From: Nigrospora sphaerica
Taxonomy: Eukaryota; Ascomycota; Sordariomycetes; Amphisphaeriales; Apiosporaceae
NCBI GenBank assembly: GCA_018287875.1
Contig: JAGVVL010000001.1
Coordinates: 1,612,001 to 1,676,000 of the forward strand
Length of the DNA: 64,000 nucleotides
Direction: 5' to 3'
Part shown: in pieces, positions 11,523-22,255 of the stretch
Numbering within the stretch: the stretch's first letter is position 1
Layout of the letters: each line of letters starts with the position of its first letter
Program-made: the position numbers and the translations under genes
Notes under the pieces: model-generated
What the model was told of the DNA's origin: nothing
The model's database searches: none
Seen by the model: the letters and a program-made list of their open reading frames with translations, nothing else

Positions 11523-13636
11523 ATGGCCGAAGCGGTGGGCACGGCGTTGGCGGTGGTGGGGGTGCTGGGGCAGCTGTTTGACGGGTGCGTGCGGGCGTAC
11601 GGGCACTTTGCGACGGCGGCGCGCTTCGAGGGCGACGCGCGGCGGCTGGGCTGCAAGGTGCGCATCGAGGAGATGCGCCTCCTCGTCTGGGGCCGCCACT
11701 GGGGCGTCGCCGAGGGCCGGCTCGAGGCCCGGCTGCTGCGGGACGAGGGCGAGGCCGGCGGCGGCGGCCACGGCGCGGCCTGGGCCGGCGTCGGTGGGCC
11801 CGCCCTCCGCCGCCTCGCCCTCCAGATCCTCACCGAGCTGCACGAGACCATCACCGACGTCCACCGCCTGCGCGACCGCTACGGCCTCGCCCTCGACGCC
11901 GCCGGCGACGCGAAACGCGCCCCCTCCCCCCACCGCGCCTTGGCCGTCCGCCCGGCCGCCGCCCCCGACGGGGCCAAACCGGCCAAGACGGGCGAGCGGA
12001 GTTGGAGGCAGGAGTTGGCGACGCGGGCCAAATGGGTCGTGGCCGGTATGTACAGGCCTGCCCCTCCCGCCTTTTCTTTTCCTCCCCCGTCGCTTCCTGC
12101 CTCCTGCCCCCCCTTTCCGGGTTGGGTGGTCTGGCGCTTACCCCTCCCAAAACAGAGTCCACCCCCCTAACCATCTTCCAGACAAGGAAAAGTTCACGTC
12201 GCTCCTGGGGGATCTAAAAGGTACGCCGAATCCAGTATCGTATCCACGCCGGGTAGACCATCTCCCGGGCGGGGGAGGGGAGAGAGAGCGGGGTGCTGAC
12301 GGCGCGAGGGGCGGGCGGCAGACTTCAACGACGGGCTGGAGCAGCTCTTCCCGGCGTCGCGGATTCCGGGGATCCAACGGGCGTGGATGGGGGAGCTGCT
12401 GCAGGAGGCGCAGCGCGATGTCGAGCGGCTGAGCGTGCTGGAGAAGGCGTCCGACACCGTGTACCCGCGCTTGCACGCCTCGGCCGGCCTGAAGCGGCTG
12501 CGCATCAACCTCGACAGCAAGCCCCAGGCCGCCTTCAAGCCCACCTTCGCCTTCCGCGTGCCGCGCCCGGCCATCGCCGTCGCCGATGCCGGCGCCGCCC
12601 GCCGCGCCGGAGGCTTCCGCGGCGACGACGCCGTCGTCATCGAGTGGGTCGACTACGATGCCGAGGACCCCGGCCTCAAGTTCGTCCATCTGCGCCGCCT
12701 CGACGACCTCGCCCGCATGATGCACTCGGCCATCGACCGGCACCCGGACCTGCACACCATCGACTGCCTCGGCTACACCGACGACGTCGAGAGGAGCCGC
12801 TATGGCCTGGTCTACAAGGCTCCCCATCCCACGTTCTCGACCCTACACGACCTCATCGCCGGCAGCGACCTGAAGACGCCCGACCTCAACGATCGCATGC
12901 AACTAGCCCGCGCCCTCGCCGTCGCCCTCTGGTCCCTGCACTCCCTCGACTGGCTGCACAAGTCGCTGTGCTCCAACAACATCCTGTTCTTCCCCTCGGC
13001 CGTCTCCGCCGCCGCCACCAAGCCGACGGCCGGCGCCGCCGTGGTGCCCGACATCTCCGCCCCCTGCCTTGTGGGCTTCGACGCCTCCCGGCCCGACCTC
13101 GACATTGACATGTCCGTCGCCCCCCGGAACCCGTCCATCCTCGACCTGCACCGCCACCCGACCTCGGTTGGCGGCGGCCTGTCGCGCAAGCCCTACTGTA
13201 AGACCTACGACATCTACTCGCTCGGCCTGGTGCTGCTTGAGATCGGCCTGTGGAAGGTGCTGCAGACCTACTACAAGCCGCACTATTCGGCCGAGCGCTG
13301 GCGCGATAAAACCATCCTGCCCGTGCTGGTCCCGGGCCTTGGGAACAAGACGGGCCGGCTTTACAAGAACGTCGTCGAGCGGTAAGCAATACCTGGTCTT
13401 CATTATTGCCTCTTCTGGCACCGACCCTTCCCGCATTGTGCTTTCGATCGCCCTTTGGCTCCTGTCGTGCCGGCTTGAGGATGCCTTGAAACCTTCTCCC
13501 CAAACACCCGATTTGACGGAAAATTACTGACCCTTGACGGTGAAGCTGTCTCACCGCCCGAGACGATCTGACGGGCGAGGAGGCCGGCCAGTTGATGGAG
13601 GAGGTCGTAGCCACTCTCGAACGCATCACCGTATAA
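11523..13636 (+). CDS. HeLo-domain protein with C-terminal pseudokinase
   Basis: There are four exons: 11523-12045, 12182-12220 (39 nt), 12322-13381 and 13546-13636, giving 570 residues. Residues 1-170 match the HeLo (prion-inhibition and propagation) fold: hydrophobic start VGTALAVVGVLGQLFDGC, then RLGCKVRIEEMRLLVWG, as in HET-S-type membrane-active domains. Residues about 250-545 are a protein-kinase fold. It keeps the alpha-F signature YDIYSLGLVLLEIG, but the VAIK lysine is replaced (VVIEW, 292-296), HRDxKxxN reads HKSLCSNN (400-407, no catalytic Asp), and DFG reads GFD (439-441). It should therefore not phosphorylate. HeLo domains execute regulated cell death in fungi, and here the pseudokinase probably controls it. 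The start is chosen because the HeLo domain begins immediately after it. The 3' end lies 107 bp from a convergent transcription-factor gene. Confidence 0.87.
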
Positions 13637-13743
13637 CCACAGCCCTAATACTCCGTTTATTAAAGAAAAAAAAAAAGGCGTGCTTTCTTTTGCCGTCACC
13701 GTCCCGGGGCCGCGCGTGTGCCGAGACGTGAAAAAGCACGGCT

Positions 13744-15231
13744 TCAAGCGATAATCAGGTTGTCGATAGATTGTTTGGCCAGGGAAATGATTTGCATGCA
13801 GGTGGGCGTCTCGCCCACCTTGTGCATTTTGAGGACGCAGTCAGGCTGTTCCAAAACCCCCGCCGCCGTCAGGCCGTCCATCAAGGCGTGTCTGAGCCTG
13901 GAGCGGTTTTCCATCTGCTCGACGATGTCCTTGAGCCCCAGGTGGAACGGGGCCCCGACGCCACAGTCGGCATAGTCCGTGTCCACATTGGCCGTGAGGC
14001 CGTAAACGTCCACCCGTAGCAGCGCGCGAATGGTGCGGCGCCACATGGCTGACTCCATTTCCGTGGATTCGAGATGGCTCGCGTAGCAGTGTCCCGCCGC
14101 GCCCAAGCCGCCCCAGGTCCCGCCGTAGTCCAGAAGCCTGAAGGAAACCGGGCGGCCCTCGGCCTGCGCGCGGGCCGTCTCGACGTCGACAGCCTGCAGG
14201 ATGCGCTCGTACGCCGCTACGCAGCTGGGTATCAGTGTCGCCAGTAGCATTAGGTTCTGGAAACTATGCAAGGCCCGCTGCGTCTTCATCATTTGCGCCG
14301 GGGGGAGGCTCGGCGGCACCGAGCAAATGGGGCAATTGACGACCTGGTACGCCGTTTTGGCGGCGAGCCGCGCCTGCCGGATCGCTTCCGTGATGTTTTC
14401 GGACAGCCGCTGCAGCGAGTCGATCGACATGTAAAGGATGGCCGTGCAGGAGCAGGTGGGAAGGGCACCTTCTGCTGATACCATGGAACTTCCGACGCTC
14501 CCAGGCGAGGCCGAGGAGTCCGGGGACAATTGAGGCACAGTCGTCGGTGTCATATCAACATCCGCAGACCCCGTTTTCGCGAACAGGGCAGGGTCCGCAT
14601 CTGTTGGGGAGAACGGCGGCATGTGATCGGCAGGTGGGCTGAAGTTGATTTGGCCGAGGCTGAGGGGGTGGACGTGCCAGGACGTAGCCGCCGGAGGTTG
14701 CGACGAGTCGGCGGGAAACACCATGTCTAGGGGCGTCGAGGCGTCGAAGCCGCTGTCTCCGCCGCTTAGGAAACTGAGGAACTCCAGGCCGGGATCCTCC
14801 GTATCCGGAGGAACGCTAATCATGGATGCCTTATTCGCCGACTCGGCGAGGGCGGGCAATTCGCCCGGGTCCTCACGGGGTCGTTTCCTCGGCCGTCCCA
14901 TCTGCTTCTGTAGCGAGTAATGGCAGGGAATGCCCTCGCGCCGGCATCGCGCGCAGCCCTCAGCCTCCTTTGAGCAGGCTAGCTTGCGGGAGCCTGCCCA
15001 CTGGTCAGTTCCCGGCATCGGGACGCCGACCCACTGGGGACGGGGACGGGGACGGGGACGGGACGAGAACGGGAACGGAAAAAGGGGCTGAGGCTGGGAC
15101 GGGTATACGGGGCCAAAGTCAAATGGGAACCTACGGCATTCATCGCAAGCACGATGTTTCTGCCCGCCGCTGGGCTGACTCTGCTCTCCACCAACCACCT
15201 CCCCTGCTGCTGCTGAAGCTGCCGACGGCAT
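13744..15231 (-). CDS. Zn2Cys6 fungal transcription factor
   Basis: A nuclear DNA-binding regulator of unknown target genes. Exon 1 (15231-15135) encodes a short N-terminus up to CDEC. A 141-nt intron (15134-14994, GTAGGT donor, CTGAC branch site, GGGCAG acceptor) interrupts the zinc cluster. Exon 2 (14993-13744) completes it as RSRKLACSKEAEGCARC...C. The spliced pattern is C-X2-C-X6-C-X6-C-X2-C-X6-C, followed by the basic linker QKQMGRPRKRPRE. The spliced protein is 448 residues. The middle is Pro/Ser-rich and acidic, and the C-terminal half is helical with a CTAILYMSIDSLQRLSE segment. The intron is a multiple of three with no stop, so an unspliced transcript would still be translated, but with 47 extra Pro/Arg-rich residues inside the zinc cluster. 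Confidence 0.9.
   Translation of the reverse strand: MPSAASAAAGEVVGGEQSQPSGGQKHRACDECRRFPFDFGPVYPSQPQPLFPFPFSSRPRPRPRPQWVGVPMPGTDQWAGSRKLACSKEAEGCARCRREGIPCHYSLQKQMGRPRKRPREDPGELPALAESANKASMISVPPDTEDPGLEFLSFLSGGDSGFDASTPLDMVFPADSSQPPAATSWHVHPLSLGQINFSPPADHMPPFSPTDADPALFAKTGSADVDMTPTTVPQLSPDSSASPGSVGSSMVSAEGALPTCSCTAILYMSIDSLQRLSENITEAIRQARLAAKTAYQVVNCPICSVPPSLPPAQMMKTQRALHSFQNLMLLATLIPSCVAAYERILQAVDVETARAQAEGRPVSFRLLDYGGTWGGLGAAGHCYASHLESTEMESAMWRRTIRALLRVDVYGLTANVDTDYADCGVGAPFHLGLKDIVEQMENRSRLRHALMDGLTAAGVLEQPDCVLKMHKVGETPTCMQIISLAKQSIDNLIIA
14994..15134 (-). other. Stop-free 3n intron splitting the zinc cluster
   Basis: The intron has a GTAGGT donor, a CTGAC branch motif and a CAG acceptor. 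It contains a hexanucleotide array (GGGGAC on the plus strand, about 4.5 units, 15036-15064). If retained it adds a Pro/Arg/Phe-rich insert between the second and third zinc ligands. Confidence 0.85.
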
Positions 15232-15907
15232 GGCGCGTTACGTGCTTCTTCGTCGTGGTTCTCTGCCTTTTCCTGCAATCAAAGGGCCGAAGGTCTGATG
15301 GTTTGGGCGGTTGAGAGGAGGATAAGCCACCTATCTTCCTGCTGCGTCCTGGCGGACTTCTGCCTAGTTAGTTAATCCCACCAGGAAAACAAGGGTTAGT
15401 TGGTAAGCAGCCACTCCCTAAACAATCTGCCCACCCCTGGGCTCTATCGCCACACCACATGCGGGGCAATCTGACATGTCATTCGTTCCAGCGTTCTAGT
15501 CCGGCCGACGCATTCGTGCATATTTGGTTGATTCGGAACAACCCGATGCTACGGGGAGTGGCCCCTAAACTGGGAATGGTGTCTTTTCATGTTGTATGCA
15601 TCCCATCTTGAGTCTGTGTCCGCGTGATGGGAACATTGTGGTGCTTGTGCTTGCTCTGGCGGATGCCGAGGTGACTCTGGCAAGTTCAATCGTGTCGTGA
15701 GTATGGCCAGCTCGACGTAAATCGCGACAAGACCGTCAGCAGAAAGCAAAAATAAGTACACCGACGCATCAGCGTGTTGGATACACGGCGGCCTCTGAAA
15801 AGGCGACGTCCACTTCCAACACCATGAAGTGCACACAATAGAAAGCGACTCTCTTGAGGCGGCTGTAGGTAGACCATTACAGCTCGGCAGGGCTCCTCAT
15901 TACCTGC
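15232..15907. other. Intergenic
   Basis: About 680 bp upstream of the Zn2Cys6 gene and downstream of the 766-codon gene. Nothing recognisable is seen, so it probably holds the factor's promoter. Confidence 0.4.
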
Positions 15908-18208
15908 TCAAGTCCTCGACCTGGCTCTCAACCTCCGTTCCCTCTCCCTGGTCAGTCTGCTCTTCACTGAACGCCTTGGTCTTGCTCGTTGACCCCCCGT
16001 TGCCATTTCGAGCACCCCAAGCATTTTGAGATCCGCTAGGAACCGTCGGATGCGTAAACCTGTTTTATCTTGTATAAGCGTATCGAATGCCTCGTCGGCA
16101 GCTGCCTGAACCGCAACCTGAAGCCCTTTGAGCACGTCGCGGTCGTTGATTTTCCTATCGCCATCGTCTTTGCCCGAAATGCCAAAGCCACCAGCACCAA
16201 ATTCGGCAATTTTGTCGAGCGGATTGACTTCTTCCAGGCCTGTTTTGAGCCTGATCGCAGCTTCGGCACGGCACGACTCTGGGAGGATATGAGACGTTTC
16301 TTGGAGAGCCGGCTCTTTCGATGCGTTCAACATTTCCCTGGTCGTTGGGATATTCATTTTCTTACCTACGGGCTGTGCCAGTTGTTTTGCCCCGGAGAGT
16401 GTCTCTTGAGGAGCAGTTGGGTGGTCCTGCGTATCGTTTGTGCCTGCACCTGTATGGCGGGTGTTTTCTAGTGCTGGCTGTCTCTTAATCGTCTCCGCCG
16501 GCGGTATTTCCTGCCCATTGCCATTTTGTCGTTGGCCTGTATCCGCCACGTCCATCCCAGCATCTCGAATTGCAGCACTGAGAGCCTGCTCCAAAGATGA
16601 ACCAATGCCAACTGCCTGATCCCACGTGATAGGAATGATGGGAGCAGAAGAAGCTTGATCGGCACCAAATCTCTTGTCAGGTAATCGACGACTGGGGAGT
16701 CGCGGTGGCCAACAGCCTGGACCCCTTCTGTAGAGCGATTTGTTCAGGGTGCAGCTTATGTCGCTCGATGTATTGGTTCCGCCTGCTGAGTTAGGGAGTG
16801 GGAGCTGCGGTATAGCCACCTCTCCTTGCAGCGGTGTGGACAGCTCAGGGGCTTCCAAAGTCACAGCCGGCGCATCAGGTACTGCATTAGGATGCGCCAT
16901 TTCCCGGACGCGGTCCTCGTGCTCCTGGGAATGTGGAGAATGTGACCGGAATTCCGCATCCTGTGCGGCCGGAAAGTTGGAGACACCTTTCCATTGAGAC
17001 CGAGCCGTACCGTCTTTTGTGAGTTGAATGCTGGGTTTAGCAATCACATCTGATTGCCCGCATTCTGGCTTTGCTGTACTTGGCTTTAACCATGGAAGCA
17101 TGCGTCTTGAACCCTCGTGTTTTTGCTTAGGAGGAGGTGATGCTTCGAGGATCGCTGTTGGCATCTCATCTTGGGGTGTAGACTGAGCGGTACTCGTCTT
17201 ACAGGGACACGGCTTGAGCTCAGGGGACCCGTTGTGGCCGTCTCCTATCGGTTTTGATGGTTCCGGTTCACCAAATGACTGATGAGTATTCGATGCCGCC
17301 TTGCGCTTGGGTTTCTGCTGCTCCGAAGTAACTGCTAGCCCCGCCGACTGAAACTCATTCAGGTACGGCAGAAGGGGTCTGACAGTGTGCAAAGACACAA
17401 TAGATGCCGACTCGGTGGGCGTAATTACTGGCAACTTTCCGGCTGCTCCGGCGGCAGTTGCGTATTTATCGAGTTCCCGTATGAAATGATTTAGCGCCTT
17501 TCGTTGGCTGGATGATCGAGAAGGGATATCCGGTGGTGGGAGTGATTCATCGACGACGACCTCATCTTGCGATACCGAGGAAGTCAGCCGCCCAAGTTGC
17601 AGAAGAGAGCGTTGAACAGCGACCCACGCAGCGGGGTCCACGAACCCGCCTCGTTTCTTTCGCTGTCTCCCCTTGGGACACTGTGATAGCCCATTGCTGT
17701 CGGTGACCTTCTCGTTATCCCCGTTTGCTCGGGACACACCATTGGAAAGTCGATCAGCTGGCCCAAGGATAGTCCCCACACGGCGTCGTTCTCGACAGTG
17801 CCTTTCTTCCGTTGGGGCCTGGCCCTGGCCGCGTTTGGAGGGCGTCACGATGGAGGGCAGCAGGGCTCCCCAGTAGGAGGTCAACAAACCGGACATATGC
17901 ATCAGCGAGTCGCGGCGGCGGTGTTTCTTCCTCGTCGCCGAGGACTTCGCCTTGACATTGGGAAGACATCTACTGGCACAAGCTCCACGCCTTGAGTGGT
18001 CGATCCGACGCTGTTTGGGTTGCATGCCGGACCCAGGTCCTGGCAACGGGTGCGCACCTGCGACAACAGCTTCGTGATTATGGGGTTGGTATGGCTCTTG
18101 AGACACGGGCAATTGAGCCTCGGGGTATCGATGACGGCTTCCTTTCTCAGGTAGGTTCGGCTTGGACATCATGTCTACTCTACCGTCGAAGAACCAAAGA
18201 GGAAGCAA
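15908..18208 (-). CDS. Large, mostly disordered protein of unknown function
   Basis: A single uninterrupted 766-codon frame. I do not recognise a catalytic or named domain. Residues about 60-110 are very basic (KHRRRD, KSSATRKKHRR). Around 185-300 is a more ordered stretch starting RKKRGGFVDPAAWVAVQRSLLQL and including ALNHFIRELDKYATAAGA and VRPLLPYLNEFQSAGLAVTS, which may be a conserved ascomycete domain. The centre is low-complexity Ser/Pro/Glu/Lys. The C-terminus is helical and ends in a strongly basic tail (RERERRLRARSRT), suggesting a nuclear or nucleic-acid-associated protein; that is inference. ATGs at 18172 and 18169 (MMSKPNLPEKG) are plausible alternative starts. GC content is visibly lower than in neighbouring genes. 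Confidence 0.65.
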   Translation of the reverse strand: MLPLWFFDGRVDMMSKPNLPEKGSRHRYPEAQLPVSQEPYQPHNHEAVVAGAHPLPGPGSGMQPKQRRIDHSRRGACASRCLPNVKAKSSATRKKHRRRDSLMHMSGLLTSYWGALLPSIVTPSKRGQGQAPTEERHCRERRRVGTILGPADRLSNGVSRANGDNEKVTDSNGLSQCPKGRQRKKRGGFVDPAAWVAVQRSLLQLGRLTSSVSQDEVVVDESLPPPDIPSRSSSQRKALNHFIRELDKYATAAGAAGKLPVITPTESASIVSLHTVRPLLPYLNEFQSAGLAVTSEQQKPKRKAASNTHQSFGEPEPSKPIGDGHNGSPELKPCPCKTSTAQSTPQDEMPTAILEASPPPKQKHEGSRRMLPWLKPSTAKPECGQSDVIAKPSIQLTKDGTARSQWKGVSNFPAAQDAEFRSHSPHSQEHEDRVREMAHPNAVPDAPAVTLEAPELSTPLQGEVAIPQLPLPNSAGGTNTSSDISCTLNKSLYRRGPGCWPPRLPSRRLPDKRFGADQASSAPIIPITWDQAVGIGSSLEQALSAAIRDAGMDVADTGQRQNGNGQEIPPAETIKRQPALENTRHTGAGTNDTQDHPTAPQETLSGAKQLAQPVGKKMNIPTTREMLNASKEPALQETSHILPESCRAEAAIRLKTGLEEVNPLDKIAEFGAGGFGISGKDDGDRKINDRDVLKGLQVAVQAAADEAFDTLIQDKTGLRIRRFLADLKMLGVLEMATGGQRARPRRSVKSRLTRERERRLRARSRT

Positions 18209-19518
18209 AAGTCATGTTGGAAGTTGTATTAGGGCGAGTATCGCTGCTCGAGGTTCGGTCGGTGCCAGGTGTTGATTCATGTGCAGGTCCTAGAGAAGTC
18301 CTCAAATGCGGGCATTTTGGGTCTTCAGCCGTGGGAAATTGCGCCACTCCCACAGCAAACCCGTTGGCTGCTCCTTCCTCCTCCGTCCCATCTCGAATGC
18401 CGTAGTTCCCCGGCTTATCACTCGTCCTGCATCAGAAGGCGTAACCTTTCGTGGGCTGGTCCAGGAACGACTGTTGCCATTCAACGGCGGAAAGTGACTT
18501 CCGACTTCGTGCATCTATCCATGAGAGACCCTCTCTAGGTGCATAGGGACAGAGATGAATGCAAGAAACGAACGGCAAAGAGCCCAGGCGAGGAACCTAC
18601 GGGGCTGGTAGACACCAGTAATAGATGCATCCATCCATACATCGGCCGGTTCTATGGGCAGGGCCCGGCGCAACCTCTTTGTGCTGTCACGATGGGCGTT
18701 ACCGGATGTCCCGGATTCCGGGGTTGGAGTAGACCTCCAATTGGCGGCGACCCTTGCGCAACAGAAACTCGATGGCAGCAAAGTCTCGCTTGTCAATTGG
18801 CCGGTTCTTGAGGAATTCCGATCTTCAAGTCGCATTAGCGTAAATATTCGCCCGGTCGCTGGTCAGCTATGCAAGCCTACTTACCTTGCGAAGGACTCAA
18901 AGTGTGAACGGGTTGCCTTTATACGCCTTCAGTCAGACGGCACACATGACGAGGTGTGGATTCATATATCGGTGCGTACCTCGGGTTTGGCGCGGCTTGC
19001 ACGGAGACATTGTCTGTACAGCGACAGCACGTCCCTCTGTAGGCCCGACATCCGCATCTTGTTTATGAATCTTTTGACCTGTGGGGGAGACGACAAGGTG
19101 GTGCGAGCAATGAGTCCGCTCACGCTTCCGCGGGTTGATGTACTGCTGCAGGCGCGTAGTCCAGGTCGTCAATGACGAAAGCTACAGGTTCCAACGACTG
19201 CCCGCGCGATTTGCCGGCTCGTTGCCAGCTGTTGTGGACAGGCGAGCACCAGATCAACCAATATGTTGCCAATAAGTACACCCCATACCGAAAGCCGGCC
19301 CGAACAAAGACACATTACATGCCTCACGCCCCTCTGCTTGGCAGGCGGTATCCCGCCATTGGCAAGTATCACACTTTCGTATTACCTGGGCTAAGAATCA
19401 GAGTAGTAGGCTAGGGCTATGATAAGCTGACATCAACGGCGGACTCCAAGCAAGCGCTAGCTGGAACCCAGCCAAAGTATATAAACAAGCCCCAGCTTCC
19501 GCTGTCCGTTCCCGTCCA
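18209..19518. other. Intergenic
   Basis: About 1.3 kb. Both strands show only short, unconvincing frames. A TATATAAAC-like sequence near 19480 lies beyond the 3' end of the GNAT gene and is not obviously a promoter. Confidence 0.4.
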
Positions 19519-20376
19519 TCACTCCTCCTGACGGCCAGGAAGCTCTCGAGCCCGCACATAGCCCACCAAGGTCACGGGCTGCCCTACGCGGTGCTCCTGG
19601 GTGTCGGGCTCGGTCCATTCGGCGAAGCGCGCGAAGCCCGCCTTCTCGAGCACGCGGGCGCTGCCGACGTTGCCGACCTCGGCGTTGGCGTAGACACGCT
19701 CCCGGACGGTCCCGTCGCCGTCGCCGTCGCCCGCCAGGGTCGCGACGGCGACGGCGCGCTCGGCGGTGGCCCGGGGCAACGCCCACCAGGCGGTCAGGAG
19801 GGCGGCCAGGAACTCGGTCGCGTAGCCGCGGCCCCATGCCTCGCGGCGGAACTTGTAGCCGATCTCAGGCCAGCCGGCGTCGGCCGACGCGAGCGCGTGC
19901 ACGCCGCCCTCGCCGATCAGCTCGCCCGTCGCCGCCAGCTTCGCCCCTTCTAGTCAGCGGTTTCCTTAAGCCGATAATCACGGGGCATGCCCAAAAGCCT
20001 CGGGCCCAAACACGGAGACACGAAACGTTGGAAGCACAACGGGAGGGCCTCATGCCGAACTCGCTAGTAAGAAACACGGAAGGTTGCTTACGAAGACACC
20101 AAAGAGGAACGTTATGCCATCGTGAGGCGGAAGGAAGTAGTTCAAAGCTTGCTGCGTCTCCTCGTCGCTGCGGTCCGGCCGCCCCTGTCGCGTTCCCGTC
20201 ATGGCCTCGGGTTGGAGTCGCAGCGCTTGGAAGGACTCGAAGTCATCTTGCCGGAGCGGGCGCAAGATCAGTCGTTCCGTCGTGATGGGTGCGCGCTTCG
20301 AGTTGGGCGGTAGGGGCGTGCTGGGGAGCGTCGTTTTCACCACCACCTTCTCATGGGTCGGTAGAGCTGCTGCCAT
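19519..20376 (-). CDS. GNAT-family N-acetyltransferase (RimJ/RimL-like)
   Basis: This protein probably transfers acetyl from acetyl-CoA to an amine or protein N-terminus; the substrate cannot be told. Exons are 20376-20092 and 19938-19519 with a 153-nt intron, giving 234 residues. The acceptor at GCGAAG is chosen because it joins the phase-0 donor and yields FGVFLAATGELIGEGGVHAL, the usual beta-strand pair of this family. The N-terminal ITTERLILRPLRQDDFESF is the classic start of RimL-type GNATs. Motif A (acetyl-CoA pyrophosphate loop) is WGRGYATEFLAALLTAWW, and the late SARVLEKAGFARFAEW is motif B. A short GDGDGDG run (coded by repeated GTCGCC on the plus strand) extends one loop and may be length-variable. 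Confidence 0.85.
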
Positions 20377-20900
20377 TGTACAAGCTGGGAATTAATCCTT
20401 GCCATGAGCAGTGCGCAAGTGAATTTAGCGAAAACCTATGATGGTGATACTTGTATACTGGCGCAATGCCCGACCTTCGAGCGCGGCCCGTGAGTCACGC
20501 CGACAACCGCAATAAGACATAGCCATTTTGGGCTTGTCGTTCAGCTGAGCTTGTGGGGTTACTTACTTGGTGGTGCGAAGTAGTCGCTTCCTGACGAATA
20601 CCATGACAGCCTCGAGCCAATGTTTCGACTGACCACGAATGATATATAATTTAATTACCTACTTAAGTGTTCATTGTCCCCCGGCCCAAATTTCTATTTC
20701 CAGGAGGTACGTGTCAACAAGGAAGGATGGAAAGAAAGGGGGGGGGGGGGCAGAAAGTCCTCGGGAAATTAGCTGGGTTCAAGAGTATCCCACCAGCTGT
20801 GTCCCACCATCCGTATCTTGGTAGTACATCCTGCTCTGAAATGTGCCATACAAATGGGCGGGGAAAGTCGGGCAGACATCCCAGGAGGCTCGGCCCCCTT
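20377..20900. other. Intergenic with G13 tract
   Basis: About 520 bp. It contains a run of 13 G at 20738-20750. No gene is seen. It includes the promoter of the GNAT gene. Confidence 0.4.
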
Positions 20901-22255
20901 TCACTGCCTCAAATAAGTGCAAACAGACTTCCCCCATCGGACCCCTCCTTTGTAAGTCCACATGCCAGGCGCGTTTCCTGTCTTCAACCCTTCGATTGCG
21001 TCTGCGAGTTGGGGGCCGAGCCCTTCCTCCTTCAACTCAGCCAGAGGATACAGGTATGTTTTGAATGAAAATAAAATGGCTTTCGTCCTAGGCAGACGAG
21101 TCATAGTCTGCAGCTCGATCCGGGCACCGGTCTGTTCGCTCTCGTTAGACGGGTGTGTCCTGGGATGCTCCGCGGCGGCTGGGCGGCCATACCTGAGAAA
21201 TATCCACGTCCATATCTGCCTCGAAGGCGTCGCCATCCTTGACGTGATTCGAGCCGAGGTTGAAAAGCTCTTTGTCGGTGGTAATCGACCACTAGAGCCC
21301 GCAGAACTGGTCAGACGCAGAACAGGGCATCCCGTATAGAGCGAGCTAGCAGAAGGTACGGAATGACTCACATTGACCCGGTTCGCCGGCTTTCCCACTT
21401 CCAACCGGCCGAAGAAGCGCTCCATGCTCGCCCCAATCTTCTCATACGACGGGACCGGGCCGTGGATGTCTTTGAGCACCTTGCCGATCTTCTCGGCTGG
21501 ATCAAAGCCCGACGGAAAGCAGCAGAGCATCGCTACGCACATGTGCCCGTCGGGCGTCTCGTGGAGCAGGAAGAGGTCGTCTTCGATGGTTTCGCCCAGC
21601 ATCTTCAGCGCAGCTTGGGGATCTGATGGCGGCTCCAGTGGCAGCGATCGATGCGTGGCCCTATTTTGAAACGTCTTCTCATCCTTGACAAAGAGCGACG
21701 GGTACCGAGCCGGCAGGTAGTCCCCCAAAAGGAACGAGTACAACTCTCTGACGGCTTCCACCCCCGAAGGCAAACAGCCTAACACATGACGGGCGTGACG
21801 CTCCATGATTTCCTGTCTCATCTGAAGCCCGGGCACATAGTTGCTATCGATTATGACGAGTTCCGACGGGGCGGCCGATCGAAGAGCTGGACGTTTACGT
21901 GAGGAACAGGTCTGGCAGATACGGGATACAAGGTCTAACCCATAGTAATATAGTAGATCGGCTTGAACGGCCTGATCTCTTGCGGCTTCGTTTTCTTCCA
22001 GTCAAATTCGGTCAACGGCTCAATCTTAGGAGCCGGCAGCCCCTCGAGGTCCCCGCGCTTTTCGGTTGATCCATCATCGGCCTGTACGTCACTATCCATC
22101 CCGTCGTATCTGAACCATGAGGGTGTGTAGTGTTGATAACCTACCGGCTTAACTCCAAGCCTCCGAATTAGCCAGATTACCAATGCAAGCAACCCCAGAG
22201 CCGCAAAATAATGGGTAGCCGGCAATTCTAGCATTCTGACTGTGGTGAAAGCCAT
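20901..22255 (-). CDS. DUF3445 protein, heme-dependent oxidative N-demethylase-like
   Basis: There are four exons: 22255-21940, 21886-21372, 21291-21193 and 21131-20901. The introns are 53, 80 and 61 nt, and the product is 386 residues. An N-terminal membrane anchor (HYFAALGLLALVIWLIRRLG) precedes the conserved region: YYITMALR, RYPSLF, the CCFPSGFDPAEKIG segment, IHGPVPSYEKIGASMERFF, NRVNWSIT (created by splicing) and RIELQTMTRLPRTKAILFSF. These match the DUF3445 family, whose bacterial members include heme-containing amine oxidative demethylases. The fungal substrate is not established, so the activity is inferred. The Trp in NWSI opens exon 3, which supports the splice choice. The short 5' exon and the anchor suggest an ER or mitochondrial membrane location. 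Confidence 0.85.

Noticed and set aside
12182..15231. HeLo gene plus Zn2Cys6 factor as a two-gene regulatory module
   Set aside because: They are only convergent neighbours. Nothing in the sequence links them functionally.
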